Source: Ferrovibrio sp. MS7
GTDB taxonomy: Bacteria; Pseudomonadota; Alphaproteobacteria; Ferrovibrionales; Ferrovibrionaceae
Assembly: GCF_038404985.1 (NCBI RefSeq)
Contig: NZ_JBBKBA010000001.1
Location: 834,001-898,000 of the forward strand
Length of the DNA stretch: 64,000 nt
Direction of reading: 5' to 3'
Positions 51,191-59,513 of the stretch are shown piece after piece. The notes under the pieces were generated by a model. That model saw only the letters and a program-made list of their open reading frames with translations, was not told the origin of the DNA and ran no database searches. The position numbers were made by a program, and so were the translations under genes. How positions within the stretch are numbered: position 1 is the first letter of the stretch; every line of letters starts with the position of its first letter.

Positions 51191-51511
51191 ATGGCATGGT
51201 TGATTCTGCTGCTGGCTGGCCTGGCCGAGATCGGCTGGGCGGTCGGCTTGAAATATACCGAAGGCTTCTCCCGCCTGATCCCCAGTCTGCTCACCGTCAG
51301 CGCCATGATCGTCAGTCTGGCGCTGCTTGGCCTGGCGCTGAAAACCCTGCCGCTTGGCACCGCCTATGCGGTGTGGACCGGTGTCGGGACCGTCGGCACC
51401 GCCTTGCTCGGCATCTGGCTGTTTGGCGAAAGCGCCGACCTGCTGCGGCTTGGCTGCATCGCCCTGATCGTCGCCGGCATTGCCGGGCTCAAGATCCTCA
51501 GCCCGGCCTGA
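51191..51511 (+). CDS. sugE: SMR-family guanidinium exporter (SugE/Gdx)
   Basis: A 106-residue four-helix small multidrug resistance protein. The essential Glu13 and Trp16 lie in [34 protein letters not shown] is the Gdx signature. It exchanges guanidinium for protons as an antiparallel dimer. The guanidine-II riboswitch in its leader strongly supports Gdx over a quaternary-ammonium efflux role. Confidence 0.95.
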   Translation: MAWLILLLAGLAEIGWAVGLKYTEGFSRLIPSLLTVSAMIVSLALLGLALKTLPLGTAYAVWTGVGTVGTALLGIWLFGESADLLRLGCIALIVAGIAGLKILSPA

Positions 51512-51514
51512 GCC

Positions 51515-52684
51515 TCAGCCGTTCGGCAGCAGGAAGGCCGTGGGCTGCGGTGCTTCGCGTGGCAGGAATGCCAGCTTGATGCGTTGCAGCCGCTCGGCCA
51601 GCGCGGCAAATTCGCGGCCATTTTCGCCGCGCAAGGCTTCCGCGATACGGTCAAAGCGCTCGGCGCCGATCTGGCTGCGGCCATCCTGCATCGCCGAAAG
51701 TGCGCCCTCGAAATAGGCCCGGCCGAGATTGCCAGCTTCCAGCCTGCCGCGCGTCGCGGCGGGCAGGAAGTCATAGACGATATGCGGCAGCCAGTCGTTG
51801 GCGATACGCAGGCTGCTCAGTGCGAAGGGCCGCACCGTGAAATTTTTGCTGGCTGGGCTGCCGTCGATATGGTTCTGCTCCAGTTCAGCCATGAACAGGT
51901 CGCTGGCGGCACGCGCCCCGGCGCCATCGCGCAGATAAAGCTTCGCCGACATCATCGGCAGCAGTAGCATGGTGGCGACATCGCGATGCAGCACACCGCC
52001 TTCGCGCAGCAGCCGCGCACGGTAGCGATCCACCGCCGCCACAGCACCGTGCAGATCGGCCTTCTGGCGCAAGGCAAGCAGGCGCAGTTGCGGCAGGCCG
52101 ACCAGCAGCTTGTCATGGGCGTCGCGTACATAGAGATTGCCATAGGCAACCCAGTCATGCGCCTCAATGCGGTCCATCCAGGCCAGCGCGCCGGTAACAT
52201 CGTCGCGCTGCAACAGGATCGAGGCGCCAAGCAGTTCGGCATTGGCCGAGAGCGCGCGCAGGCTGGCATTGCCATCATTGCCAAAGGCATCGCGGCTGGC
52301 ATAGGCCGTGGTCAAGGCCTCGAGCGGCCGTTCGGCATGAATGTAGAGATAGGTGATCTGCCAATGGGCGGCGGCCTGGATAGCGCGGGCATATTCGGTC
52401 TGCGGCGCCGCCTTGCCATGGGCCATCGCCTCGGAGCAGGCGGTGATGCCGCGCTCTGCGGGCCGCAACTGACTCAGTGCCATGCAGCGGTTCATGCTCG
52501 CAGCGGCGCCGAGATCGCTGTTCGGCCGCGCCAGAGCGAGTTCCTCGAAACGCGCGGCGGCAAGCGGATAGCGCCCGGCACGCAGATCGGCGAAAGCGGC
52601 GTCGTAAATGCGGCGGTCATTGTCGGCCTGGCCGCCGGCGCAGGCGGCGAGCAGCAGGGGCAGCAGCAGGAGAAGCGGGCGCAT
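51515..52684 (-). CDS. Hypothetical lipoprotein with TPR-like helices
   Basis: A 389-residue predicted lipoprotein: signal LLLLLPLLLAAC with lipobox LAAC. The body is helical and TPR/SEL-like (DLRAGRYPLAAARFEELALA, ALSQLRPAERG). ATG 52684 is chosen because it begins exactly at the signal peptide; the open frame upstream is not protein-like. The end is convergent with sugE, only 3 bp apart. Function unknown; a role in envelope assembly is possible. Confidence 0.65.
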   Translation of the reverse strand: MRPLLLLLPLLLAACAGGQADNDRRIYDAAFADLRAGRYPLAAARFEELALARPNSDLGAAASMNRCMALSQLRPAERGITACSEAMAHGKAAPQTEYARAIQAAAHWQITYLYIHAERPLEALTTAYASRDAFGNDGNASLRALSANAELLGASILLQRDDVTGALAWMDRIEAHDWVAYGNLYVRDAHDKLLVGLPQLRLLALRQKADLHGAVAAVDRYRARLLREGGVLHRDVATMLLLPMMSAKLYLRDGAGARAASDLFMAELEQNHIDGSPASKNFTVRPFALSSLRIANDWLPHIVYDFLPAATRGRLEAGNLGRAYFEGALSAMQDGRSQIGAERFDRIAEALRGENGREFAALAERLQRIKLAFLPREAPQPTAFLLPNG

Positions 52685-52751
52685 ATTTACCAGAGGTGGT
52701 GATTTCTGCGGCAGAATTGCCCACCTCCGCGCGAAGTGCAAGCCAATGCGT

Positions 52752-53201
52752 CTAGTCTGGCGCTGCCGGGCTGACCAGCAGCAGGGCGCCATCTGCGCCG
52801 GTGACGGTGACGATGCTGCCGGCCGGCAGATCGGGACCGCTGACCGGCCACACGGTATCGCCCAGCCGCATCTCGCCCCGGCCATTCTCCAGCGCGGTTT
52901 CCAGCCTGCCGCGCTGGCCGATCAGCCGCGCCGCGCCCTGGTTCACGCTAGGCTCAGGCTCCGGACCGGCGCGGCGGCGCAGCCACAGGCCAAGCCCGAG
53001 CCAGCCCAGCGCCAGCAGCGCGAAAACCCCAAGCTGCGTACCGGCACTGAGATCGGGCAGCAGCCAGAGCAGCAGGCCAAGCGAGAAGGCAGCGGCGCCG
53101 AACCAGATCAGCACCGCACCGGGCATGATGACCTCAAGCGCCGCCAGCACCGCGCCAAGCGCCAGCCAATGCCAGGGTTCGGGATGGAAGGGCAGGGTCA
53201 T
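52752..53201 (-). CDS. NfeD-family membrane protein
   Basis: A 149-residue protein with two to three N-terminal membrane helices (LALGAVLAALEVIMPGAVLI, GLLLWLLPDL, LGVFALLALGWLGLGLWL) and a C-terminal OB-fold domain (ARLIGQRGRLETALENGRGE, GSIVTVTGADG). The short NfeD form normally works with an SPFH/stomatin partner, encoded here just upstream in the same direction (18-bp gap). Confidence 0.9.
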   Translation of the reverse strand: MTLPFHPEPWHWLALGAVLAALEVIMPGAVLIWFGAAAFSLGLLLWLLPDLSAGTQLGVFALLALGWLGLGLWLRRRAGPEPEPSVNQGAARLIGQRGRLETALENGRGEMRLGDTVWPVSGPDLPAGSIVTVTGADGALLLVSPAAPD

Positions 53202-53220
53202 AGTTGGCTATTCCGCCGTG

Positions 53221-54279
53221 TTAAACGTCATCCAGCGGCGCACCCCAGGGGCGGGCTGGTGGCACAGGTGCAGTGGTCTCGGCCGGCTTCGGCCCGGTGG
53301 CACGGGCCGGCATGCTGCGCGGTTTCGCCTGGCGGCCGGCGCCATCATTGCCGCTCGTATCCGGCCCCAGCGCATGGCGGGCCAGATCGGCAATGCCGCC
53401 GAGCGAAGCGATCACGCCGCTGGCTTCCATCGGCATGAAGACCAGCTTCTGGTTCGGGCTTTCGGCGAACTTGGCGAAAGCCTCGACATATTTCTGCGCC
53501 ACGAAGTAGTTGATCGCCGCCACGTTGCCGTCGGCGATGGCCTGACTCACCATCTGCGTCGCCTTGGCTTCCGCTTCCGCCAGCCGCTCGCGCGCCTCGG
53601 CGTCGCGCTTGGCGGCTTCCATGCGGCCCTCGGCTTCCAGCACGGCGGCCTGCTTGGCGCCCTCGGCGCGCAGGATACTGGCCTGCTTGGCGCCTTCGGC
53701 GGTGAGGATTTCGGCACGCTTCTCGCGCTCGGCGGTCATCTGCTTGGCCATGGAATCGAGCAGGTTCTGCGGCGGCTGGATGTTGCGCAGCTCGATGCGG
53801 GTGGCCTTGATGCCCCAGGCCAGGGTCGCCTGATCCACCACCGACAGCAGGCGGCGGTTGATCTGGTCGCGCTGCGATAGCACTTCATCCAGGTCCATGG
53901 CGCCGATCACCGAACGCACATTGGTCATCGCCAGGCTGGACAGCGCGAAGAGCAGGTCCTGCACTTCGTAAGCCGCCTTCACCGGGTCCAGCACCTGGAA
54001 GAACACCACGCCATCGGCGGTGACGGTGGCGTTGTCGCGCGTGATCACTTCCTGGCTCGGGATGTCGAGCACGGTTTCCATCAGCGACAGCTTGTGCCCG
54101 ATGCGGTCGACATAGGGGATGATCACCGACAAGCCGGGGGTGAGCGTGCGGATATACTTCCCCAGCCGCTCCACGGTCCATTGCTGGCCCTGTGGCACGG
54201 TCTTTACGCCAGCGAAGATGGTGACGCCGACCACCAGCAGAAACAGAACGGCTATGATCAGACCGGGGGAGATTTCCAT
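53221..54279 (-). CDS. SPFH/band 7 (stomatin-like, QmcA type) membrane protein
   Basis: A 352-residue protein with an N-terminal membrane anchor (SPGLIIAVLFLLVVGVTIFA), an SPFH domain (VPQGQQWTVERLGKYIRTLT, PGLSVIIPYVDRIGH, TADGVVFFQVLDP), a long Ala/Glu coiled coil (AEREKRAEILTAEGAKQA) and a Pro-rich tail. It forms oligomeric rings in the inner membrane that modulate proteases such as FtsH. ATG 54279 is chosen because the domain begins here. Confidence 0.92.
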   Translation of the reverse strand: MEISPGLIIAVLFLLVVGVTIFAGVKTVPQGQQWTVERLGKYIRTLTPGLSVIIPYVDRIGHKLSLMETVLDIPSQEVITRDNATVTADGVVFFQVLDPVKAAYEVQDLLFALSSLAMTNVRSVIGAMDLDEVLSQRDQINRRLLSVVDQATLAWGIKATRIELRNIQPPQNLLDSMAKQMTAEREKRAEILTAEGAKQASILRAEGAKQAAVLEAEGRMEAAKRDAEARERLAEAEAKATQMVSQAIADGNVAAINYFVAQKYVEAFAKFAESPNQKLVFMPMEASGVIASLGGIADLARHALGPDTSGNDGAGRQAKPRSMPARATGPKPAETTAPVPPARPWGAPLDDV

Positions 54280-54344
54280 GGGAGTGCCCTTGCGGTGGAA
54301 CTTCTCCCACAGATTGGCATTACTGGCAGCTTTTACAAGCCCGG

Positions 54345-55052
54345 CTAGACTTCCAGCCATTCCTTGCGGATCGCGGCATCGGCCTGCAATTGCGCCGGAC
54401 TGCCTTCGAACACCATATGGCCGTGGCCCATCACGTAAAGCCGCTGCGAGATTTTCAGCGCGATGGTCAGTTTCTGCTCCACCAGCAGGATACTGACGCC
54501 GCGCTCGGCGATGCGCACCAGCAGTTTGCCGACATGCTCCACCATCATCGGCGACAGGCCCTCGGTCGGCTCGTCCACCATGATCAGGTCGGGATCGCCC
54601 ATCAGGGTGCGGCACATGGTCAGCATCTGCTGCTCGCCGCCCGACAGCACACCGCCCGGCGCCTCCGCGCGTTCGGCCAGACGCGGAAAGATGTCGTACA
54701 TATCCTGGATGCTCCAGCGACCGCTTTTGCTGGCATGCTTCTGGCCGAGATACAGGTTCTCGCGCACCGTGAGGCCGGGGAAGATGTCGCGGTTCTCGGG
54801 CACGTAGCCCAAGCCCAGATGGGCAATTTCATGCGGCTTCCGGCCGACGATCTCCTGGCCCTTGAAGCGGATCGAGCCGATGGGCGGCACATCGCCCATG
54901 ATCGCCTTGATCGTGGTGGAGCGGCCGACGCCATTGCGGCCCAGCAGCGAGACGATCTCGCCCTCGCGCACATCGAAGCTGACGCCATGCAGGATATGGC
55001 TCTTGCCGTAATAGGCGTTGAGGTCGCGGACTTCGAGCAGATTGCCGGTCAT
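54345..55052 (-). CDS. livF: HAAT ABC transporter ATPase, LivF-type (Walker A with Arg)
   Basis: A 235-residue ABC ATPase. The Walker A reads GRNGVGRSTT, with Arg where the nucleotide-binding Lys normally stands. Signature LSGGEQQML, Walker B LIMVDEPTEGL and VEQKL are intact. The DNA (GGCCGCTCC) confirms the Arg. An Arg here occurs in some LivF-type proteins as I recall, so this may be a lineage feature rather than a defect. It is the last gene of the operon. Confidence 0.9.
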   Translation of the reverse strand: MTGNLLEVRDLNAYYGKSHILHGVSFDVREGEIVSLLGRNGVGRSTTIKAIMGDVPPIGSIRFKGQEIVGRKPHEIAHLGLGYVPENRDIFPGLTVRENLYLGQKHASKSGRWSIQDMYDIFPRLAERAEAPGGVLSGGEQQMLTMCRTLMGDPDLIMVDEPTEGLSPMMVEHVGKLLVRIAERGVSILLVEQKLTIALKISQRLYVMGHGHMVFEGSPAQLQADAAIRKEWLEV

Positions 55053-55053
55053 C

Positions 55054-55815
55054 TCAATGCTCCGCTTCCATCGCTTGACCCAGATAGGCTTCACGCACCG
55101 CCTTGTTGTTGCGGATCGCCGCCGGCGCGTCGCTGGCAATGATCTGGCCGTAGACCAGCACGGAGATGCGGTCGGCCAGATCGAACACCACGCCCATGTC
55201 ATGCTCTACCATGATTAGGGTGCGACCTTCGGAAATCTTCTTGATCAGCGCCACGGCATGATCGGTTTCCGAACGACTCATGCCTGCGGTGGGTTCGTCC
55301 AGCATGATCACGTCGGCACCGCCGGCGATGGTGATGCCGATTTCCAACGCCCGCTGCTCGGCATAGGTCAGCACGCCGGCCGGGATGTCGCGCCGGGCGG
55401 CGAGGCCGATGCGTTCCAGCACCGATTGCGCCAGCTCGTTGGCGTCGTTCAGTTTGCGCACATTGTGCCAGAAGGAATATTTGTAGCCCAACGACCACAG
55501 CACACCGCAGCGCACATTCTCGAACACGGTTAGCCGGGGAAAGATATTCGTGACTTGAAAGCTGCGGCTCAAGCCCCGGCGGTTGATCTCGAACGGCTTC
55601 CGCCCGGTGATATCCTCGCCTTTCAGCGCGATGCGCCCGGCGGTGAGCGACAGGCGGCCGGAGATGAGGTGAAACAGCGTCGATTTGCCGGCGCCGTTCG
55701 GGCCGATGATGGCATGGCGTTCGCCGGCCTTGATATCCAGCGACACGCCGCGGATGATCGGCGTGGCGCCGAAGCTCTTGTGCAGGTCCTGCAGGGAGAG
55801 GGCGATGGCGGTCAT
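55054..55815 (-). CDS. livG: HAAT ABC transporter ATPase, LivG-type
   Basis: A 253-residue ABC ATPase with canonical Walker A GPNGAGKST, LivG-type signature LTYAEQRALEI, Walker B VIMLDEPTAGM and switch VEHDM. It supplies the catalytic Lys that its LivF partner lacks. One base separates it from livF. Confidence 0.92.
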   Translation of the reverse strand: MTAIALSLQDLHKSFGATPIIRGVSLDIKAGERHAIIGPNGAGKSTLFHLISGRLSLTAGRIALKGEDITGRKPFEINRRGLSRSFQVTNIFPRLTVFENVRCGVLWSLGYKYSFWHNVRKLNDANELAQSVLERIGLAARRDIPAGVLTYAEQRALEIGITIAGGADVIMLDEPTAGMSRSETDHAVALIKKISEGRTLIMVEHDMGVVFDLADRISVLVYGQIIASDAPAAIRNNKAVREAYLGQAMEAEH

Positions 55816-55818
55816 GGC

Positions 55819-57096
55819 TCAGGCCCTCCCCTGGATCGAGGGTGTCAGAGCATCGTTCCAGGCGCGTTTCAGCACCGGCGCGCAGCGGTAGCCGAGATAG
55901 AGCCCGGCGATGATCAGCACCAGGGCGATGATCCAGGGCGCCGCCATGTTGGACTTGTAGGCGATGCCGAACAGTTTCATCGCCGGCCCGTCAGTGGCGG
56001 TCTTTACGAGTTGATGATGTGCCGTCTCGATCAGGGTGACGAGGCCGAGGAAGCCGAGTGCCGCGGGCATCGCCATCAGGCCATAGGCCGGCAGGATGCG
56101 GGTGAGCGTGCGGTTCTGCAGTAGCGGCAGATGCATCGCCAGCAGGCCGGCGATGCCATAGGGGGCGAACATCACCATGACGATGAACAGCAGGCCGAAA
56201 TACAGCAGCCAGGCACCGGTGATATCGGAGAGCATGACCTGCAGCAGCGTCACCAGAATGGCACCAAGGATCGGGCCGTAGAACAGCCCGATGCCGCCGA
56301 TATAGGCCATCAGCAGCACCACGCCGGATTGTGCGCCGGAGACGTTGACCGCATTCATCAGCTCGAAATTGATCGCCGCCAGGCCGCCGGCGATGCCGGC
56401 GAAAAAGCCGGAGGCGCAGAAGGTGATGAAGCGGATCATCTGCGTCGAATAGCCGACGAATTCGGCGCGTTCCGGATTCTCGCGCACCGCGTTGCACATG
56501 CGGCCCAGCGGCGTGCGGGTGTAGGCATACATCGCCACGATGCAGATGAAGCACCAGAAGGCGATCAGGTAATAGACCTGGATCTGCGGCCCGAAGCTGA
56601 TATCGAACAGCCGCAGCAGCTTGGTGCGGTTGGCGGTGACGCCTTCCTCGCCGCCGAAAAAGCCGCGCAGGATCAGGGAGAGCGAGAAGATCAGTTCGCC
56701 TAAGCCCAGTGAGATCATGGCGAAGGCGGTGCCGGCGCGGCGTGTCGAAACACTGCCGAAAATGATGCCGAACAAAAGCCCCATGGCGCCGCCGGCCAGC
56801 GGCACCAAAGGCAGCGGGATCGGCAGCTTGCCTGCCGTGACGATATTCATGGCATGCACGGCGAGGAAACCGCCGAGGCCATAATAGACCGCATGGCCGA
56901 AGCTCAGCATGCCGGTCTGGCCCAAGAGCATGTTATAGCTCAGCGAGAAGATCACCATGATGCCCATCAGGCACATGGTGGTGAGCGCGGCGCCGGAGGT
57001 GAAAATCCTGGGCAGCGCGATCATCACCACGATGATCGCGGCCCAGACCCAGTAGCGGCGGATGAGAGAGGGTTGCTGTATCGTCATGGCGCTCAT
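55819..57096 (-). CDS. livM: HAAT ABC transporter permease, LivM-type (long)
   Basis: A 425-residue permease with the LivM signature LLGQTGMLSFGHAVYYGLGG, about ten hydrophobic helices and a coupling region near MAYIGGIGLFYGPILGA. It is longer than usual (about 320-360): the C-terminal ~100 residues hold two extra hydrophobic segments (AYGLMAMPAALGFLGLVTL, PWIIALVLIIAGLYLGYR). ATG 57096 is used; ATG 57087 is an alternative. Confidence 0.9.
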   Translation of the reverse strand: MSAMTIQQPSLIRRYWVWAAIIVVMIALPRIFTSGAALTTMCLMGIMVIFSLSYNMLLGQTGMLSFGHAVYYGLGGFLAVHAMNIVTAGKLPIPLPLVPLAGGAMGLLFGIIFGSVSTRRAGTAFAMISLGLGELIFSLSLILRGFFGGEEGVTANRTKLLRLFDISFGPQIQVYYLIAFWCFICIVAMYAYTRTPLGRMCNAVRENPERAEFVGYSTQMIRFITFCASGFFAGIAGGLAAINFELMNAVNVSGAQSGVVLLMAYIGGIGLFYGPILGAILVTLLQVMLSDITGAWLLYFGLLFIVMVMFAPYGIAGLLAMHLPLLQNRTLTRILPAYGLMAMPAALGFLGLVTLIETAHHQLVKTATDGPAMKLFGIAYKSNMAAPWIIALVLIIAGLYLGYRCAPVLKRAWNDALTPSIQGRA

Positions 57097-57097
57097 C

Positions 57098-58048
57098 TCA
57101 GGTATCCCGCGTGCCCATCAGCCCGGTGGGCCGGAAGATCAGGATCAGCACCAGCATCAGATACGGCACCACCGGGCCGATCTGCGCCACTGTCACCTGC
57201 CACAGATCCGACAGCGCGCCCTGCATCGGCCGCGCCATGCCCAGCAGGCTCAGCAGGTCGCCGAGCGAGTAGTTCACCGCGATGGCGAAGGTCTGGATCA
57301 GGCCGATCATCAGGGAAGCGATGAAGGCACCGGGCAGCGAGCCCAGCCCGCCAAACACCACCACCACGAACAGGATCGGGCCGAGCACATGCGCCATGCT
57401 CGGCTGCGTCACCAGGGCCGGGCCAGCGATCACGCCGGCAATCGCCGCCAGGCCGGAGCCGACGCCGAAGACCAGCATGAACACGCGCGGCACATTGTGG
57501 CCCAGCATCGCCACCATGTTGGGATGGCTTAAGGCCGCCTGGATGACCAGGCCGATGCGCGAGCGGGTGAGGATCAGCAGCAGCACCAGGAAGATCGCCA
57601 CCGAGATCAGCAGCATGAACATGCGGAAGGCGGGATAGGTGGTGCCGAACAGCGTGAAGGCGGAGAAATCCAAGAGCGGCGGCACGCGGTAATCCACCGG
57701 CAGCTTGCCCCAGATCATCTGCACCATTTCCTCGATCACGAAGGCGAGGCCGAAGGTGAACAGCAATTCCGCGACATGGCCGTGCTTGTGCACCAGCCTG
57801 AGGCCCCAGCGTTCGACCCCGGCGCCGATCAGGCCGACCAGGATGGGGGCGGCGATGAGCGCCACCCAGAAGCCGAGCCACTGGCTGAGCTGGAAGCCGA
57901 AATAGGCGCCCAGCATGTAGAAGCTGGCATGGGCGAAATTCAGCACGCCCATCATGGAAAAGATCAAGGTGAGGCCGGAGGCCAGGAGAAACAGCAGCAT
58001 GCCGTAGAGCACGCCGTTCAGCGTCGAAAACACCACCAGTTCAAGCAA
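57098..58048 (-). CDS. livH: HAAT ABC transporter permease, LivH-type
   Basis: A 316-residue permease with VLNFAHASFYMLGAYFGF near the N-terminus and GVIAGPALVTQPSMAHV plus VFGGLGSLPGAFIASL in the coupling region. It overlaps no neighbour but lies one base from livM, so the four transporter subunits form one operon behind the binding-protein gene at 58124. Confidence 0.92.
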   Translation of the reverse strand: MLELVVFSTLNGVLYGMLLFLLASGLTLIFSMMGVLNFAHASFYMLGAYFGFQLSQWLGFWVALIAAPILVGLIGAGVERWGLRLVHKHGHVAELLFTFGLAFVIEEMVQMIWGKLPVDYRVPPLLDFSAFTLFGTTYPAFRMFMLLISVAIFLVLLLILTRSRIGLVIQAALSHPNMVAMLGHNVPRVFMLVFGVGSGLAAIAGVIAGPALVTQPSMAHVLGPILFVVVVFGGLGSLPGAFIASLMIGLIQTFAIAVNYSLGDLLSLLGMARPMQGALSDLWQVTVAQIGPVVPYLMLVLILIFRPTGLMGTRDT

Positions 58049-58081
58049 GGCCGATCCCCCTGAAAAGCCCCCAAGAAGAAA

Positions 58082-58113
58082 AATGGCGGCGGCTTGTTGG
58101 CGCCGCCGCCATT
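58082..58113 (-). terminator. Attenuator-like terminator between binding protein and permease genes
   Basis: On the minus strand, a perfect 12-bp stem AATGGCGGCGGC/GCCGCCGCCATT with 8-nt loop is followed by TTTTCTTCTT. It sits in the 75-bp gap after the binding-protein stop and would allow high binding-protein and lower permease expression. Confidence 0.7.
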
Positions 58114-58123
58114 CTACGCCGCT

Positions 58124-59374
58124 TCAGCTCGGCTTCGCCATCTTGCAGGTGGTCGGCACGTCGGTGTCGGCCATCTTCACCGTCGCCGCCGTCTTCCAGC
58201 CCCAGCCGGTGCCTTCCTCGTCATACTTCAGCTTGGCTTCGGCAATCGGGGTGAACACCTCGATGAACATGTCCTGGAAGAACTGGTGATCTTCCGCGCG
58301 CATGTAGGTCGCCGAGCCGTAGATGTTGGTGTACTTCATGCCGCGCAGCTTCTCGGCGAACACCTTCGGGTCGTTGGACTTGGCTTCGTTCATGGCGCGG
58401 GCCAGCATTTCCATCTGATTGCGCACGCGCGGATACCACACGCCCATATTGGCTTTCTTGCGGAACTCTTCCTCGAATGCCTGGTTGCCGCCTTCCATGT
58501 GGTTCGGGCCGCCTTCGACGATGGCATAGACGCGGTCCTTCAGGCCGGTCTGCTTGATCGCGGTGGGGCCGCCGGCGCCGCCGGCATAGTAGGTGTACCA
58601 GTCGACCTGCAGGCCGGCATCGGCCGCCGCCTTCAGCAGCAGCGCGATATCGGAACCCCAGTTGCCGGTGATGACGCTGTCGGCGCCGCTGGCCTTGATC
58701 TTGGCGACATAGGGCGAGAAGTCGGTCACCTTGGCCAGCGGATGCAGTTCATCGCCGACGATCTGGATGTCGGGCCGCTTCGCCTTCAGCATCTCGGTGG
58801 CGGATTTGCGCACCGCTTGGCCGAAGGAATAATCCTGGTTGATCAGGTAGACCTTCTTGATCTTCGGATTGTCCTTCATGTAGCTGGTGAGCGCCGCCAT
58901 CTTCACGTCGGCATGAGCATCCCAGCGGAAATGCCAGTAGCTGCACTTGTCGTTGGTGAAGGCCGGATCCACGGCGGCATAGTTGAGGTAGACCACCTCC
59001 TTGCCGGGATTGCGCTCGTTATGCTTGTTCACGAAGTCGATCAGCGCGGCGGCGACGCCGGAGCCGTTGCCCTGGGTGATGATGCGGATGCCGGCATCGA
59101 TGGCCTTCTGTGCCGCGACGATGCTTTCCTGGGGCGAGAGTTTGTTGTCGTAGGTGACCAGTTCCAGCTTCTGGCCGTTCACGCCGCCCTTGGCGTTGAT
59201 GCGGTCGATCATGAAGTTGAAATGCTTCACGCCGCCTTCGCCGATCGGCGCCATGGCGCCGGACAACGGATCGATATAGGCGATCTTCACCTGCGCCTGC
59301 CCTGGCAATGCCATCAGAGTCAGCGCCGCCGCGCCGAGTAACGCCGGCACCAGTACTTTACCTACCACAGCCAT
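58124..59374 (-). CDS. HAAT-family ABC transporter solute-binding protein
   Basis: A 416-residue periplasmic binding protein. Sec signal ends near LPGQAQ-VK. The mature start is VKIAYIDPLSGAMAPIGEGG; YDNKLSPQESIVAAQKAI and TNDKCSYWHFRWDAH are characteristic of this subfamily. ATG 59374 is preferred because GGAGGAAACG immediately precedes it; the frame upstream begins in that ribosome site. It heads the second HAAT operon. A close paralogue is encoded at 61967. Confidence 0.92.
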   Translation of the reverse strand: MAVVGKVLVPALLGAAALTLMALPGQAQVKIAYIDPLSGAMAPIGEGGVKHFNFMIDRINAKGGVNGQKLELVTYDNKLSPQESIVAAQKAIDAGIRIITQGNGSGVAAALIDFVNKHNERNPGKEVVYLNYAAVDPAFTNDKCSYWHFRWDAHADVKMAALTSYMKDNPKIKKVYLINQDYSFGQAVRKSATEMLKAKRPDIQIVGDELHPLAKVTDFSPYVAKIKASGADSVITGNWGSDIALLLKAAADAGLQVDWYTYYAGGAGGPTAIKQTGLKDRVYAIVEGGPNHMEGGNQAFEEEFRKKANMGVWYPRVRNQMEMLARAMNEAKSNDPKVFAEKLRGMKYTNIYGSATYMRAEDHQFFQDMFIEVFTPIAEAKLKYDEEGTGWGWKTAATVKMADTDVPTTCKMAKPS

Positions 59375-59513
59375 CGTTTCCTCCATCTTTTTATGTCGCG
59401 GCGCCGCACCGTGAGCGGGCGGTTCGCCGATCCCCTGCCTATTGCGCAGGAAATGCCGTCAAATCCGTGCAATCACCTCGTTTGCCTAATCTGTTCTATC
59501 GGTGCGGCGCCAC

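Noticed and set aside
52685-52885. 67-codon extension of the lipoprotein gene at 51515
   Set aside because: It would bury the signal peptide and lipobox, and it overlaps the NfeD gene.
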